Assembly: GCA_002494015.1 (NCBI GenBank)
Contig: DLAR01000092.1
Span: 1 to 22,255 of the forward strand
Length of the DNA: 22,255 nucleotides
Direction: 5' to 3'
From: Porphyromonadaceae bacterium UBA7042
Lineage (GTDB): Bacteria > Bacteroidota > Bacteroidia > Bacteroidales > Muribaculaceae
Made by a program: the position numbers and the translations under genes. Of the stretch, positions 14,337 to 22,255 are shown one piece after another. Each line of letters starts with the position of its first letter. Position 1 is the first letter of the stretch. The notes below the pieces were generated by a model. It was given only the letters and a program-made list of their open reading frames with translations, had not been told where the DNA came from and ran no database searches.

Positions 14337-15239
14337 ATGACCAAGACCCTGCGCATTATCAGCACACTATTGCTCATCGCCTACCTCGCGGTGGCGACGG
14401 CTATGGCTGTGCGCGACTCGGGCACAGAGCGCTGCAGGGGGATTGAGATAACGGTCGGCGGCGAGACCGAGACCCCGTTTGTCACAGCGGCCGAGCTGGC
14501 CCGCGAGCTTGACTCGCTCCCCGCCCATGCCGCAGGGATGCCGCTCGACGAAATCAACCCTCAGACACTGCGCAAGCGGCTGATGGAGGTCGACAAAATC
14601 GAGGATGTCAGCGTCGTCACCTACACCGACGGCTCCATACACATCTCGGCGACCCCGATTATACCTGTCGCACGAGTCTTTGACGGCAGCAGCTCCTACT
14701 ATGTCAACCGCGCGGGAAAGCGAGTGGAGGCAACCGCCCGCTATCACAGCGACGTGCCTGTCATCGCCGGGCATTTCAATCAGGCCGACAGCCTGTTTAC
14801 CCCCCTGTCGCTTCTCCCGCTGATCAACTATATCAACAATGACTCGGTGTGGCGGTCTTTTATCACCATGATAAAGGTCGACTCGCCACGAGACATAATC
14901 CTCGTCCCCACCATTCGCGAGCATGTGGTCAACATCGGCTCCACGGCCCGTCTTGATGACAAGTTCTCGCGTCTGCGCCGTTTCTACAACGAAGTGCTCC
15001 CCGTGAAAGGCTGGGAAATGTATGACACAGTGTCAGTAAAATGGAACGGACAGGTCGTGGCCACCCGGCGCAAGAAAAATGTCGCCCCTGCGGCCATGAC
15101 AGTCTATGACGACGAGGAAGCGGTGGACACCGGCACCATGCTCGCCGGCGACAACGTGGCTCCGGGACAGACAATCCCGGGACGCGAAGCCCACAACGAA
15201 AAGCCGATTCCCGCCGCGACCAAGAGAATAACAAACTAA
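14337..15239 (+). CDS. ftsQ: Cell division protein FtsQ/DivIB
   Basis: The 300-residue product has a short cytoplasmic start, one transmembrane helix at about 5-24 (LRIISTLLLIAYLAVATAMA), a POTRA-like region at about 35-107 and a beta domain to about 235 (with LPLINYINNDSVW and VLPVKGWEMYDTVSVKW). This is the topology of FtsQ, which links FtsL and its partner to the early divisome in the periplasm. FtsQ sequences diverge fast, so position between murC and ftsA carries much of the identification. A polar tail of about 60 residues (from about 240) is longer than in E. coli and looks disordered. The stop lies at the start of a G-free C/A-rich run that leads into ftsA. Confidence 0.9.
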   Translation: MTKTLRIISTLLLIAYLAVATAMAVRDSGTERCRGIEITVGGETETPFVTAAELARELDSLPAHAAGMPLDEINPQTLRKRLMEVDKIEDVSVVTYTDGSIHISATPIIPVARVFDGSSSYYVNRAGKRVEATARYHSDVPVIAGHFNQADSLFTPLSLLPLINYINNDSVWRSFITMIKVDSPRDIILVPTIREHVVNIGSTARLDDKFSRLRRFYNEVLPVKGWEMYDTVSVKWNGQVVATRRKKNVAPAAMTVYDDEEAVDTGTMLAGDNVAPGQTIPGREAHNEKPIPAATKRITN

Positions 15240-15269
15240 CAACTAACCAACTCCCCATCCCCCACCACA

Positions 15270-16724
15270 ATGGAAGAAGAAAAATATATCGTAGCTCTCG
15301 AAATCGGGAGTTCCAAAATCAAAGGTGCCGTCGGCGTCCTCGAACCGGGCGGTTCCTTGACGGTAAAGGCAGTCGAGGAAGAAAAGCTCGTTGACAGCGT
15401 GCGTTACGGCTGCATCCGGAATGTGGCCGAGACCTCGCGCACCATACGCCTCATTGTCGACCGGCTCGAAAGCCGCATGGCCCCGCGAAAAATCGAAGGG
15501 GTATATGTCGCCGTGGGGGGGCGCTCCGTTTCATCTTCCGTTATCGACATCGAACGCCGGCTGCCCAACGAGCAGGAGATTACCTCAAGCCTCATCGACG
15601 AAATTTTTACCGAGGCCCTGTCACAGCCGCTCCACGAGCGCGCGGTCATCGACGTGACACCCCGCGACTTCCGCGTCAACGGCGCGCCCGCCAAGCAGCC
15701 GGTCGGAAACTACGGCAGCAACATCATCGCGTCGCTCAACCTCGTCAGCTGCCGCTCTCAGCTTCTCAACAACCTCAAACTCGTCATCGAGGAACGCCTT
15801 CACCTGAGGATACGCGACATTTTCGTGCGCCAGCTCATCGAGGGAGACCTCGTGCTGCTCAACGACGAAAAACGCCTCGGCTGCATGCTCGTCGACTTCG
15901 GAGCCGAGACAACCACTGTCTCCATCTACAAGAACGGCGCATTGCAGTATCTCGTAACCCTCCCTATGGGGTCACGCAACATAACCATCGACATCACCTC
16001 GCTCAACCATCTCGAAGAACAGGCCGAGGTGCTGAAAACCAACGGCGGCAACGCCATGCCGGGAGCCGACAACGCCCCCTACACAGCCTACGGTCACGAC
16101 TTTACCGAAATCAACAACTATATATCGGCCCGCGCCGGGGAAATCATCGCCAACATAATGGAGCAGATGAGCATCGCCGGTTTCGCGGCTGAAAATCTTC
16201 CGGGCGGCATAATCATCGTGGGACAAGGCGCGAAACTCAACGGTTTCACGCGCCGGTTGGAAAACATGAGCAGGATGAAAGTGCGCGTCGGGATGCCGTC
16301 GTCACGCATCCGCATCGCCGACAGCCACATCGCGCCCGCCGACTCGGTCGATGTCATCGCCCTGCTCAACGCAACACGCGACAGCGCGGTGGAATGCATG
16401 ACCCGCCCCGCGCCGACAGTCACCCCGACACCCGTCGTGGTAATCGACACACCCGCCGTAGTCATCGACGAGCCTAAACCCGAGCCGGTCAGCCAGCCCG
16501 CCGCCCAGACTGCCCAGCACAAGGCACCCGACTTCCCCTACGAGCCGGTAAAGCCGATTGAAGAAAAGCCGCAACCGCGTGCCGAGGAGAGAAAACCAGC
16601 CGCGGCAGAAGACAGACCCCACACCGTTCCGGAACCGAAAAAACAAGGATGGGGACAGCGTATGCTCGCCGGATTCCGCGACCGCGTCGCCGACCTGTTC
16701 ACAGAACCTAACGAGGACGAGTGA
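15270..16724 (+). CDS. ftsA: Cell division protein FtsA with extended C-terminal linker
   Basis: FtsA is the actin-like ATPase that tethers FtsZ to the inner membrane. The 484-residue product shows the phosphate-binding strand ALEIGSSKIKG at the N-terminus, a 1C-type domain with VAVGGRSV, and the second phosphate loop DFGAETTTVS. It is about 60 residues longer than E. coli FtsA. The extra length lies in a Pro/Glu/Ala-rich segment at about 378-459 that includes a near-duplicated VVVIDTP/VVIDEP unit. The last 25 residues (460-484, GWGQRMLAGFRDRVADLF and acidic end) form a plausible amphipathic membrane-targeting helix. It starts 30 bases after ftsQ with no G in the gap. Confidence 0.96.
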   Translation: MEEEKYIVALEIGSSKIKGAVGVLEPGGSLTVKAVEEEKLVDSVRYGCIRNVAETSRTIRLIVDRLESRMAPRKIEGVYVAVGGRSVSSSVIDIERRLPNEQEITSSLIDEIFTEALSQPLHERAVIDVTPRDFRVNGAPAKQPVGNYGSNIIASLNLVSCRSQLLNNLKLVIEERLHLRIRDIFVRQLIEGDLVLLNDEKRLGCMLVDFGAETTTVSIYKNGALQYLVTLPMGSRNITIDITSLNHLEEQAEVLKTNGGNAMPGADNAPYTAYGHDFTEINNYISARAGEIIANIMEQMSIAGFAAENLPGGIIIVGQGAKLNGFTRRLENMSRMKVRVGMPSSRIRIADSHIAPADSVDVIALLNATRDSAVECMTRPAPTVTPTPVVVIDTPAVVIDEPKPEPVSQPAAQTAQHKAPDFPYEPVKPIEEKPQPRAEERKPAAAEDRPHTVPEPKKQGWGQRMLAGFRDRVADLFTEPNEDE

Positions 16725-16768
16725 CAATATTTTGAATTTCATCGCCAATATATCATATACTGACTAAT

Positions 16769-18205
16769 ATGGACTACAACAACCATAATAACTCTCCCAT
16801 TGACGACTCGTCGGCCTTCAAGAACGACGATCAGAAAGAAGTGATTATAAAAGCAATCGGCGTAGGCGGCGGCGGCAACAATGCTGTCAACCACATGTAT
16901 CGCGAAGGCATCAAAAGCGTGTCGTTTGTCAACATCAACACTGACCGTCAGGCACTCCGCAACTCGGCAGTTCCCAACACTCTTGAAATTGGCGACGGAC
17001 TGGGCGCGGGCAACAAGCCTGAAAAAGCATCGGCATTTGCCGAGGACAGTGCCGAAGAAATCGCCGCACTCTTTGACGACGACACCAAGATGGTGTTCAT
17101 CACCGCCGGCATGGGCGGAGGCACAGGCACGGGAGCCGCTCCCGTTGTGGCCCGTATCGCCAAGGAACGCGGACTGCTGACAATCGGAATCGTGACAATC
17201 CCGTTCCTCTTTGAGGGCCAGAAGAAAATCAAGAAAGCCATCGCCGGCGCCGACGAGATGGCCAAATATGTCGACGCGCTGCTGGTCATCAACAACGAGC
17301 GGCTGACCGAGATATACGGCGACCTTGACTTTGTCAACGCCTTCGGTAAAGCCGACGATACCCTCTCGATAGCCGCCCGCTCAATCTCGGAAATTATCAC
17401 CATCGACGGTTATATGAACCTCGACTTCAACGACGTGGACACGACTCTGCGCGCCGGTGGCGCGGCCATCATCTCGTCAGGGTACGGCGAAGGGGAACAG
17501 CGCGTTACCAAGGCGATACAGGACGCGCTCAACTCGCCGCTGCTCAAAAACCGCGACATCCTCGGGTCCAAGCGACTGCTGTTCAACCTCTATTTCTCGC
17601 GCGAGGCCGAGGACAAGTTCCTCATCAGCGAGACCAACGAGATTACCGATTTCATCTCGACCCTCAACCCCGAAGTGGATGTAATCTGGGGTGTAAGTTT
17701 CGACGATACCCTCGGCGACATGGTGAAGATGACCATCCTCGCGGCCGGATTTGACGTGACAATCAGCGAGGAGGAAGATGACATTATCAGGTCCCGCAAA
17801 GCCGTGCGCAAACCCCAGCCTCCGGTTTTCGGAACACCCGGCGGCACAACCGCCGCGACAACGTCGCAACCCCAGCCCCAGCGTCATCAGGCCGAGGCTG
17901 AGAAACCCGAAATCTCGGCACAGAGAATCAAGCAGGAATATGGCGACGACCTCGCTTTCCGCAAAGAGCGCGCGAGCTACATTGTGCTCGGCTCCAACCA
18001 GCTCGATGACGACATGGTGTGTGACACGCTTGAACGCACCCCGACCTACAAGCGCGAAAAACGCATCGCTGAGGAACTGCGCGCCCAAGCATCGACTCGC
18101 CCTGCCGACCCCCGCTACATGCAACCCTCGCCACTGTCCTCGACTCAGACCTTTCCCTACGGCGGATACCGCGACCCGATGCAGGGACGCAAAATCGAAT
18201 TTTAG
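16769..18205 (+). CDS. ftsZ: Cell division protein FtsZ
   Basis: FtsZ is the tubulin-like GTPase that forms the Z-ring at mid-cell. The 478-residue product has GVGGGGNNAVN near residue 31, the tubulin signature GGGTGTG at 116-122, and the T7-loop region NLDFNDVDT at 217-225 that completes the GTPase site of the next subunit. The GTPase core ends near residue 320. A linker of about 80 residues follows, then LDDDMVCDTLERTPTYKR at about 412-429, which resembles the conserved FtsA-binding peptide, and then 49 further residues. The 44-base gap from ftsA is AT-rich and has TTTG at 16731-16734 and TATACTGA at 16756-16763; a weak internal promoter is possible but not well supported. Confidence 0.97.
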   Translation: MDYNNHNNSPIDDSSAFKNDDQKEVIIKAIGVGGGGNNAVNHMYREGIKSVSFVNINTDRQALRNSAVPNTLEIGDGLGAGNKPEKASAFAEDSAEEIAALFDDDTKMVFITAGMGGGTGTGAAPVVARIAKERGLLTIGIVTIPFLFEGQKKIKKAIAGADEMAKYVDALLVINNERLTEIYGDLDFVNAFGKADDTLSIAARSISEIITIDGYMNLDFNDVDTTLRAGGAAIISSGYGEGEQRVTKAIQDALNSPLLKNRDILGSKRLLFNLYFSREAEDKFLISETNEITDFISTLNPEVDVIWGVSFDDTLGDMVKMTILAAGFDVTISEEEDDIIRSRKAVRKPQPPVFGTPGGTTAATTSQPQPQRHQAEAEKPEISAQRIKQEYGDDLAFRKERASYIVLGSNQLDDDMVCDTLERTPTYKREKRIAEELRAQASTRPADPRYMQPSPLSSTQTFPYGGYRDPMQGRKIEF

Positions 18206-18220
18206 GAAAATCCACATCCT

Positions 18221-18256
18221 GATTGCAGGGGCGCGATGTCTCGCGCCCCTGCAATC
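18221..18256. repeat. Perfect 16-bp palindromic hairpin between ftsZ and hppA
   Basis: GATTGCAGGGGCGCGA (18221-18236) is the exact reverse complement of 18241-18256, with the loop TGTC. The stem has 16 pairs and 10 consecutive G/C positions. No T-tract follows on either strand, so a REP-like dispersed element is more likely than an intrinsic terminator, although it could block 3' exonucleases after ftsZ. A smaller hairpin (CGCCG/CGGCG) follows at 18268-18283. Confidence 0.85.
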
Positions 18257-18336
18257 CAAAAATTCACCGCCGGTCAAACGGCGTCACTATCGCCACTTCA
18301 CTGTCTGACAACATTCTAACCTTAAAAATAATCATC

Positions 18337-20538
18337 ATGGAACATTTACTTTTCTGGATTGTGCCCGCATCGTCGCTACTGGCGCTCTTGCTGGCATGGT
18401 ACTTCTACCGGCAGATGATGCGGGAAAGCGAAGGCACCCCGCTCATGCAGAAAATCGCCTCCTATGTCCGTCAGGGCGCGATGTCCTATCTAAAGCAGCA
18501 GTACAAAATCGTGGGACTCGTATTCCTCGGCCTCGTAGTGCTGTTCTCTATTATGGCCTACGGTTTCCAGCTTCAGAACCCGTGGGTTCCCGTCGCGTTC
18601 CTCACAGGCGGCTTCTTCTCGGGCCTCTCGGGATTCCTCGGGATGAAGACAGCCACCTATGCCTCGGCGCGCACCGCCAACGCTGCCCGCAATTCGCTCA
18701 ACTCGGGCCTGCGCGTGGCTTTCCGCAGCGGCGCGGTGATGGGCCTCGTAGTCGTGGGCCTCGGATTGCTCGACATCTCCTTCTGGTATCTGATTCTCGA
18801 CTGGTGTGTGCCGGTTGACGCAGCCACCCCGACCGCCAAGCTCTGCATGATTACGACAACGATGCTCACCTTCGGCATGGGCGCGAGCACGCAGGCACTT
18901 TTTGCCCGTGTGGGCGGCGGTATCTATACCAAGGCCGCCGACGTGGGCGCCGACCTCGTGGGCAAAGTCGAGGCAGGAATTCCCGAAGATGACCCGCGCA
19001 ACCCCGCCACTATCGCTGACAACGTGGGCGACAACGTGGGCGACGTCGCCGGCATGGGCGCTGACCTTTACGAGTCCTATTGCGGCTCCATCCTCGCCAC
19101 CGCCGCACTCGGCGCCGCAGCCTACATGACAAGCGGTGACACCGTCATGCAGTTCAAGGCGGTAGTAGCGCCGATGCTCATCGCCGCTGTCGGAATCATC
19201 CTCTCCATCATCGGCATTTTTGCCGTGAAAACCAAGGAAAACGCAACGATGAAAGACCTCCTCGGCTCCTTGTCGCTCGGCACAAATCTCTCATCAGTCC
19301 TCATCGTCGCCGCCACATTCCTGATTCTGTGGGCATTACAGCTCAACAACTGGGTCAATATCTCTCTCGCTGTCGTAATCGGCCTCCTTGTAGGTATCGT
19401 CATCGGCCGCTCGACCGAGTATTACACATCACAGTCCTATGCCCCCACCAAGAAACTCGCCGAGAGTGGAAAAACCGGCCCCGCGACAGTGATTATCTCG
19501 GGCGTGGGCCTCGGCATGGTCTCGACCGCCGTCCCCGTTCTCGCCGTTGTCGTCGGCATAATTCTTTCCTACTGGCTCGCGTCAGGCTTTGACTTTGCCA
19601 ACGTCTCAATGGGCCTCTACGGCATCGGTATCGCCGCCGTCGGTATGCTCTCGACACTCGGCATCACACTCGCGACCGACGCCTACGGCCCCATCGCCGA
19701 CAATGCCGGCGGGAACGCCGAAATGAGCGGCCTCGGCAAGGAAGTGCGCCGTCGCACCGACGCGCTCGACTCCCTCGGCAACACCACCGCCGCTACCGGC
19801 AAGGGATTTGCCATCGGCTCGGCCGCCCTCACCGGCCTCGCCCTGCTGGCATCCTATATCGAGGAAATCCGCATCGGTCTCGACCGCCTCGGACAGACAG
19901 CCATCAACCTCGGCGACATCACAAAGCCGATTCACGAGGCGACATTTACCGACTTCATGACCTATTATGATGTCAACCTGATGAACCCCAAAGTCCTTTC
20001 GGGCATGTTTATCGGCTCGATGATGGCCTTCCTGTTCTGCGGCCTGACAATGAACGCCGTAGGCCGCGCCGCCGCCCACATGGTCGAGGAAGTGCGCCGC
20101 CAGTTCCGCGAAATCAAGGGTATCCTGACCGGCAACGCCGAACCCGACTACGCCCGCTGCGTACAGATTTCCACCCTCGGCGCACAGCGTGAAATGGTGT
20201 TCCCGTCGCTCCTTGCCATCATCGCCCCCATCCTGACCGGCCTCATCTTCGGCGTTCCCGGAGTCATCGGCCTCCTCGTAGGCGGACTCTCGGCAGGATT
20301 TGTCCTCGCCATCTTCATGGCCAACGCAGGCGGAGCTTGGGACAATGCCAAGAAATATGTCGAGGAAGGCAACTTCGGCGGCAAAGGCAGCGAAGTCCAC
20401 AAGGCCACCGTTACCGGCGACACCGTCGGCGACCCATTCAAGGACACATCGGGCCCCAGCCTCAACATCCTCATCAAACTGATGTCAATGGTCGCCATCG
20501 TCATGGCAGGCCTCACCGTCTCGTGGAGCTTGTTCTAA
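18337..20538 (+). CDS. hppA: Membrane pyrophosphatase, K+-dependent, probably Na+,H+-pumping
   Basis: This integral membrane enzyme hydrolyses pyrophosphate and pumps cations out across the inner membrane. The 733-residue product has about 16 hydrophobic helices. It shows the substrate motif GGGIYTKAADVGADLVGKVE at about 193-212, DNVGDNVGDVAGMGADLYES after it, and near the C-terminal half ATDAYGPIADNAGGNAEM. The sequence GNTTAATGKG has alanine where K+-independent enzymes have lysine, which points to the K+-dependent group that contains Na+ pumps. T90, F94, D146 and M176 match the four residues I remember as the Na+,H+-PPase signature in Bacteroides vulgatus numbering. ATG 18337 gives the normal N-terminal helix; the open frame upstream runs through the palindrome. 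It is probably a separate unit from the dcw genes. Confidence 0.95.
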   Translation: MEHLLFWIVPASSLLALLLAWYFYRQMMRESEGTPLMQKIASYVRQGAMSYLKQQYKIVGLVFLGLVVLFSIMAYGFQLQNPWVPVAFLTGGFFSGLSGFLGMKTATYASARTANAARNSLNSGLRVAFRSGAVMGLVVVGLGLLDISFWYLILDWCVPVDAATPTAKLCMITTTMLTFGMGASTQALFARVGGGIYTKAADVGADLVGKVEAGIPEDDPRNPATIADNVGDNVGDVAGMGADLYESYCGSILATAALGAAAYMTSGDTVMQFKAVVAPMLIAAVGIILSIIGIFAVKTKENATMKDLLGSLSLGTNLSSVLIVAATFLILWALQLNNWVNISLAVVIGLLVGIVIGRSTEYYTSQSYAPTKKLAESGKTGPATVIISGVGLGMVSTAVPVLAVVVGIILSYWLASGFDFANVSMGLYGIGIAAVGMLSTLGITLATDAYGPIADNAGGNAEMSGLGKEVRRRTDALDSLGNTTAATGKGFAIGSAALTGLALLASYIEEIRIGLDRLGQTAINLGDITKPIHEATFTDFMTYYDVNLMNPKVLSGMFIGSMMAFLFCGLTMNAVGRAAAHMVEEVRRQFREIKGILTGNAEPDYARCVQISTLGAQREMVFPSLLAIIAPILTGLIFGVPGVIGLLVGGLSAGFVLAIFMANAGGAWDNAKKYVEEGNFGGKGSEVHKATVTGDTVGDPFKDTSGPSLNILIKLMSMVAIVMAGLTVSWSLF

Positions 20539-20560
20539 CCTGACGAGATTATCTTTATAC

Positions 20561-20590
20561 GCCGTGGGTTGCAAGGATGCTACCCACGGC
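20561..20590. terminator. Probable bidirectional terminator between convergent genes
   Basis: GCCGTGGGT (20561-20569) pairs perfectly with ACCCACGGC (20582-20590). An internal GCA/TGC stem (20571-20573 with 20578-20580) closes on an AGGA loop. It lies between the hppA stop (20538) and the stop of the minus-strand permease gene (20608), with T/A-rich flanks on both sides but no long T-tract. Confidence 0.65.
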
Positions 20591-20607
20591 TATTCATATA
20601 TTGAACA

Positions 20608-21822
20608 TTATGTATTGGACTTGGGGACGAAGCGGGAGGAGATGAGGCCGGAGAGGAAGCCGATTATGGTGATGACGGCGAGGACGACGAGGATGTCGGG
20701 GAAATGGAGGACTACCGGGTAGTGGTCAATCGACATCCGGGAGGGGTCGCCTCCGAGGGTGATGAAACCGGTGGCTTGCTGGAGCAGGCACAAGGCGATG
20801 CCGAGCAGGAGTCCGACAATGCCGCCGACGGCTGAAATGAGGAATCCTTCGGTCAGGAAGATGCGGCGCACCATCGTGGTCGTGGCTCCGAGCGAGCGCA
20901 GGATGGTGATGCTTTCCTGTTTTTCAATAATGAGCATCGACATGGTCGAGAGGATGTTGAACGAGGCCATGACGAGGATAAACAGCAGCATGAGGAAGGT
21001 TATCCATTTCTCAATCTCAATCATGCGGAATGAGGTTTCTTCCTGTGCCATGCGGTCGGCGACACGGTAAGCGGGGCCTATGGCTGCCGAAATTTCGGCG
21101 ACAGCACGCGACGGGTTGCTGCCGGGATGCAGGGCAATGTCGACCGAGGTGGCCTCGGTGGTATAGTCGAGCAACCGGCGCACGTTTTCAAGCGGCATCA
21201 GTGCGATGTCGGTATCGACCTCGGCCTGCTCGCTCTGATATACCCCGCTGACAATGAGCGAGTCGCTGCGAAACGCGCCGACAGGCAGGGCGGGGTTGAT
21301 GCGGCCAAGGCGGCGCGGGACGTTGACAATGAAATAGTCGCCGTAGCCGGGTCGGGCGCCGAGCCTCACGGCGACACCCACGCTGAGCGTCGTGTAGGCC
21401 GCAAGCGCGTCGGGGCGGCGCATCTCGCCGTCGATAACGAGGTCGCGCCAAGCGGCAACGGAGTCATATCCTGCCGGAAGTCCGCGCATCACGACGGGAA
21501 CCTGCCGGTCGCCATAGACTGCAAGAGCTCGTTCCTCCACGACCGGCATGGCGGTGGCCACACATGGCAGCTTTCTCACGGCTGCGGCAAGGGAGTCGGC
21601 ATCGGCGATGACCTTGCCGCTGACAGCAGTAATCTTCACATCGGGGTCGACCACCGACAGGCGGGAGGAGGCAAGCTCGCTGAATCCGTTGAAAACCGAC
21701 AGGACACATATCATCGCAAGCGCAGCCACGGCAATACCGGCCATCGATATCATGGAAATGACATTGACGGCGGCATGACTTTTCTTTGCAAGAAGGTATC
21801 GCGCTGCGATGCGGAGTATCAT
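20608..21822 (-). CDS. LolC/LolE-type ABC transporter permease (FtsX/MacB family)
   Basis: The 404-residue product has an N-terminal membrane helix at about 18-44, a large periplasmic domain (about 45-272) and three C-terminal helices at about 274-299, 325-348 and 376-397. This is the four-helix topology of lipoprotein-releasing permeases. EKQESITILRSLGA at 300-313 matches the cytoplasmic coupling segment that contacts the ATPase, and the N-terminus (IAARYLLAKKSHAAVNVISMISMAGIAVA) fits LolC/E in pattern. By family it should help extract lipoproteins from the inner membrane for outer-membrane delivery. No LolD ATPase is in the window, so it cannot be placed as LolC or LolE. It starts 27 bases after rbfA and is likely co-transcribed with it. 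Confidence 0.9.
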   Translation of the reverse strand: MILRIAARYLLAKKSHAAVNVISMISMAGIAVAALAMICVLSVFNGFSELASSRLSVVDPDVKITAVSGKVIADADSLAAAVRKLPCVATAMPVVEERALAVYGDRQVPVVMRGLPAGYDSVAAWRDLVIDGEMRRPDALAAYTTLSVGVAVRLGARPGYGDYFIVNVPRRLGRINPALPVGAFRSDSLIVSGVYQSEQAEVDTDIALMPLENVRRLLDYTTEATSVDIALHPGSNPSRAVAEISAAIGPAYRVADRMAQEETSFRMIEIEKWITFLMLLFILVMASFNILSTMSMLIIEKQESITILRSLGATTTMVRRIFLTEGFLISAVGGIVGLLLGIALCLLQQATGFITLGGDPSRMSIDHYPVVLHFPDILVVLAVITIIGFLSGLISSRFVPKSNT

Positions 21823-21849
21823 CAGTTTATCTCACTTTTCACGCCAAAA

Positions 21850-22188
21850 TCAATCCTCGGCCAGAAGGCGGTCGATATTGGCAGCGTAGTCGAGGGAGTC
21901 GTCGATAAAGAATGTCAGCTCGGGTGTCTTGCGGAGCTGGAAACGTACTTTCTGTGCAAGTTCGTAACGGATAGTCTTGGCACTTTTCTTGATGCTTTCA
22001 AGAACTTCCTGAGACTTCTCGCCGGGGAAAATCGACAGGTAGACTTTGGCCACGCCGAGATCGGGCGACACGCGCACGATGCTTACCGACACGATGGTGC
22101 CGTGGGTCTTGGCGGTCTGCTGACGGAAAATTTCACTGAGTTCTTTCTGGAGCAGACGTGATATTTTGGCTTGACGTGTTGATTCCAT
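21850..22188 (-). CDS. rbfA: 30S ribosome-binding factor RbfA
   Basis: RbfA binds the 30S subunit during late assembly and is needed for 16S rRNA 5'-end processing and cold growth. The 112-residue product has the family pattern: an N-terminal helix (RQAKISRLLQKELSEIFRQ), the KH-like core with VRVSPDLGVAKVYLSIF, and RKTPELTFFIDDSLDYAANID near the end. Length is typical. ATG 22188 is the family start. It is the first visible gene of a minus-strand pair with the LolC/E-type permease. The 67 bases upstream within the window show no convincing promoter. Confidence 0.96.
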   Translation of the reverse strand: MESTRQAKISRLLQKELSEIFRQQTAKTHGTIVSVSIVRVSPDLGVAKVYLSIFPGEKSQEVLESIKKSAKTIRYELAQKVRFQLRKTPELTFFIDDSLDYAANIDRLLAED

Positions 22189-22233
22189 AATTTTCTGTGT
22201 TAAATAAATTCTACGGATAGAACGCTGTCAGAT

Positions 22234-22255
22234 GGTTTAAGGTTTGGATTTAAGG
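22234..22255. repeat. Degenerate heptamer repeat upstream of rbfA
   Basis: GGTTTAA, GGTTTGG and ATTTAAGG follow one another up to the window edge. They resemble the units at 1534-1561 and, as reverse complement, the CCCTAAA units at 7621-7648. The tract may continue beyond the window. Confidence 0.35.

Noticed and set aside
16756..16763. Internal ftsZ promoter with -7 TATACTGA
   Set aside because: The TTTG at 16731 is well placed, but the -7 match is poor, so I did not list it as a separate feature.
18223..18336. In-frame N-terminal extension of the pyrophosphatase
   Set aside because: It would translate through the palindrome, and the added residues lack the hydrophobic N-terminus of the family. 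The residue numbering of the signature fits only the start at 18337.
21127..22161. 344-codon plus-strand open frame across the permease and rbfA genes
   Set aside because: It crosses two recognised genes and their gap on the other strand and has no domain-like order. It is a composition shadow.

Overview
The window is a chromosomal segment from a member of the Bacteroidota, most likely order Bacteroidales and plausibly Muribaculaceae. The family call is inference. Supporting evidence is a high-GC coding style, the absence of Shine-Dalgarno sites before clear starts, promoter-like -33 TTTG / -7 TAnnTTTG elements, a Bacteroidota-type FtsL, a long (420 aa) MraY, and a secreted beta-rich protein of a style common in gut Bacteroidales.

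Layout: (1) 1-1328, minus strand, 5' part of a large secreted protein that runs off the left edge. (2) 1329-1615, a divergent regulatory region holding a promoter, a textbook intrinsic terminator and a second promoter whose -33 box lies in the terminator T-tract; the first two could make a small RNA of about 65 nt. (3) 1616-2443, an orphan radical SAM protein. (4) 2609-18205, a nearly complete division and cell wall (dcw) cluster on the plus strand in the order rsmH, ftsL, ftsI (PASTA-bearing PBP), murE, mraY, murD, ftsW, murG, murC, ftsQ, ftsA, ftsZ. mraZ is absent from its usual place at the head, and murF, ddl and murB are not in the window. (5) 18337-20538, a membrane pyrophosphatase with the residues remembered as the signature of dual Na+,H+ pumps. 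(6) A probable bidirectional terminator, then a convergent minus-strand pair, rbfA followed by a LolC/E-type permease gene.

The dcw genes form one pathway. MurC, MurD and MurE build the UDP-MurNAc peptide (MurE carries the DNPR motif for meso-diaminopimelate), MraY and MurG make lipid I and lipid II, FtsW and FtsI polymerise and cross-link septal peptidoglycan, and FtsQ, FtsL, FtsA and FtsZ form the divisome scaffold. RsmH methylates 16S rRNA.

The least ordinary part of the window is in the gene junctions. Nearly every dcw gap longer than a few bases holds a short tandem duplication, a palindrome or a G-free C/A-rich stretch, some of them overlapping stop codons. Together with the sRNA-like promoter/terminator module at 1482-1616, these are the best candidates for undescribed biology. 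I see no CRISPR array, phage, intact insertion sequence, tRNA or rRNA, and no gene-free stretch above 300 bases.
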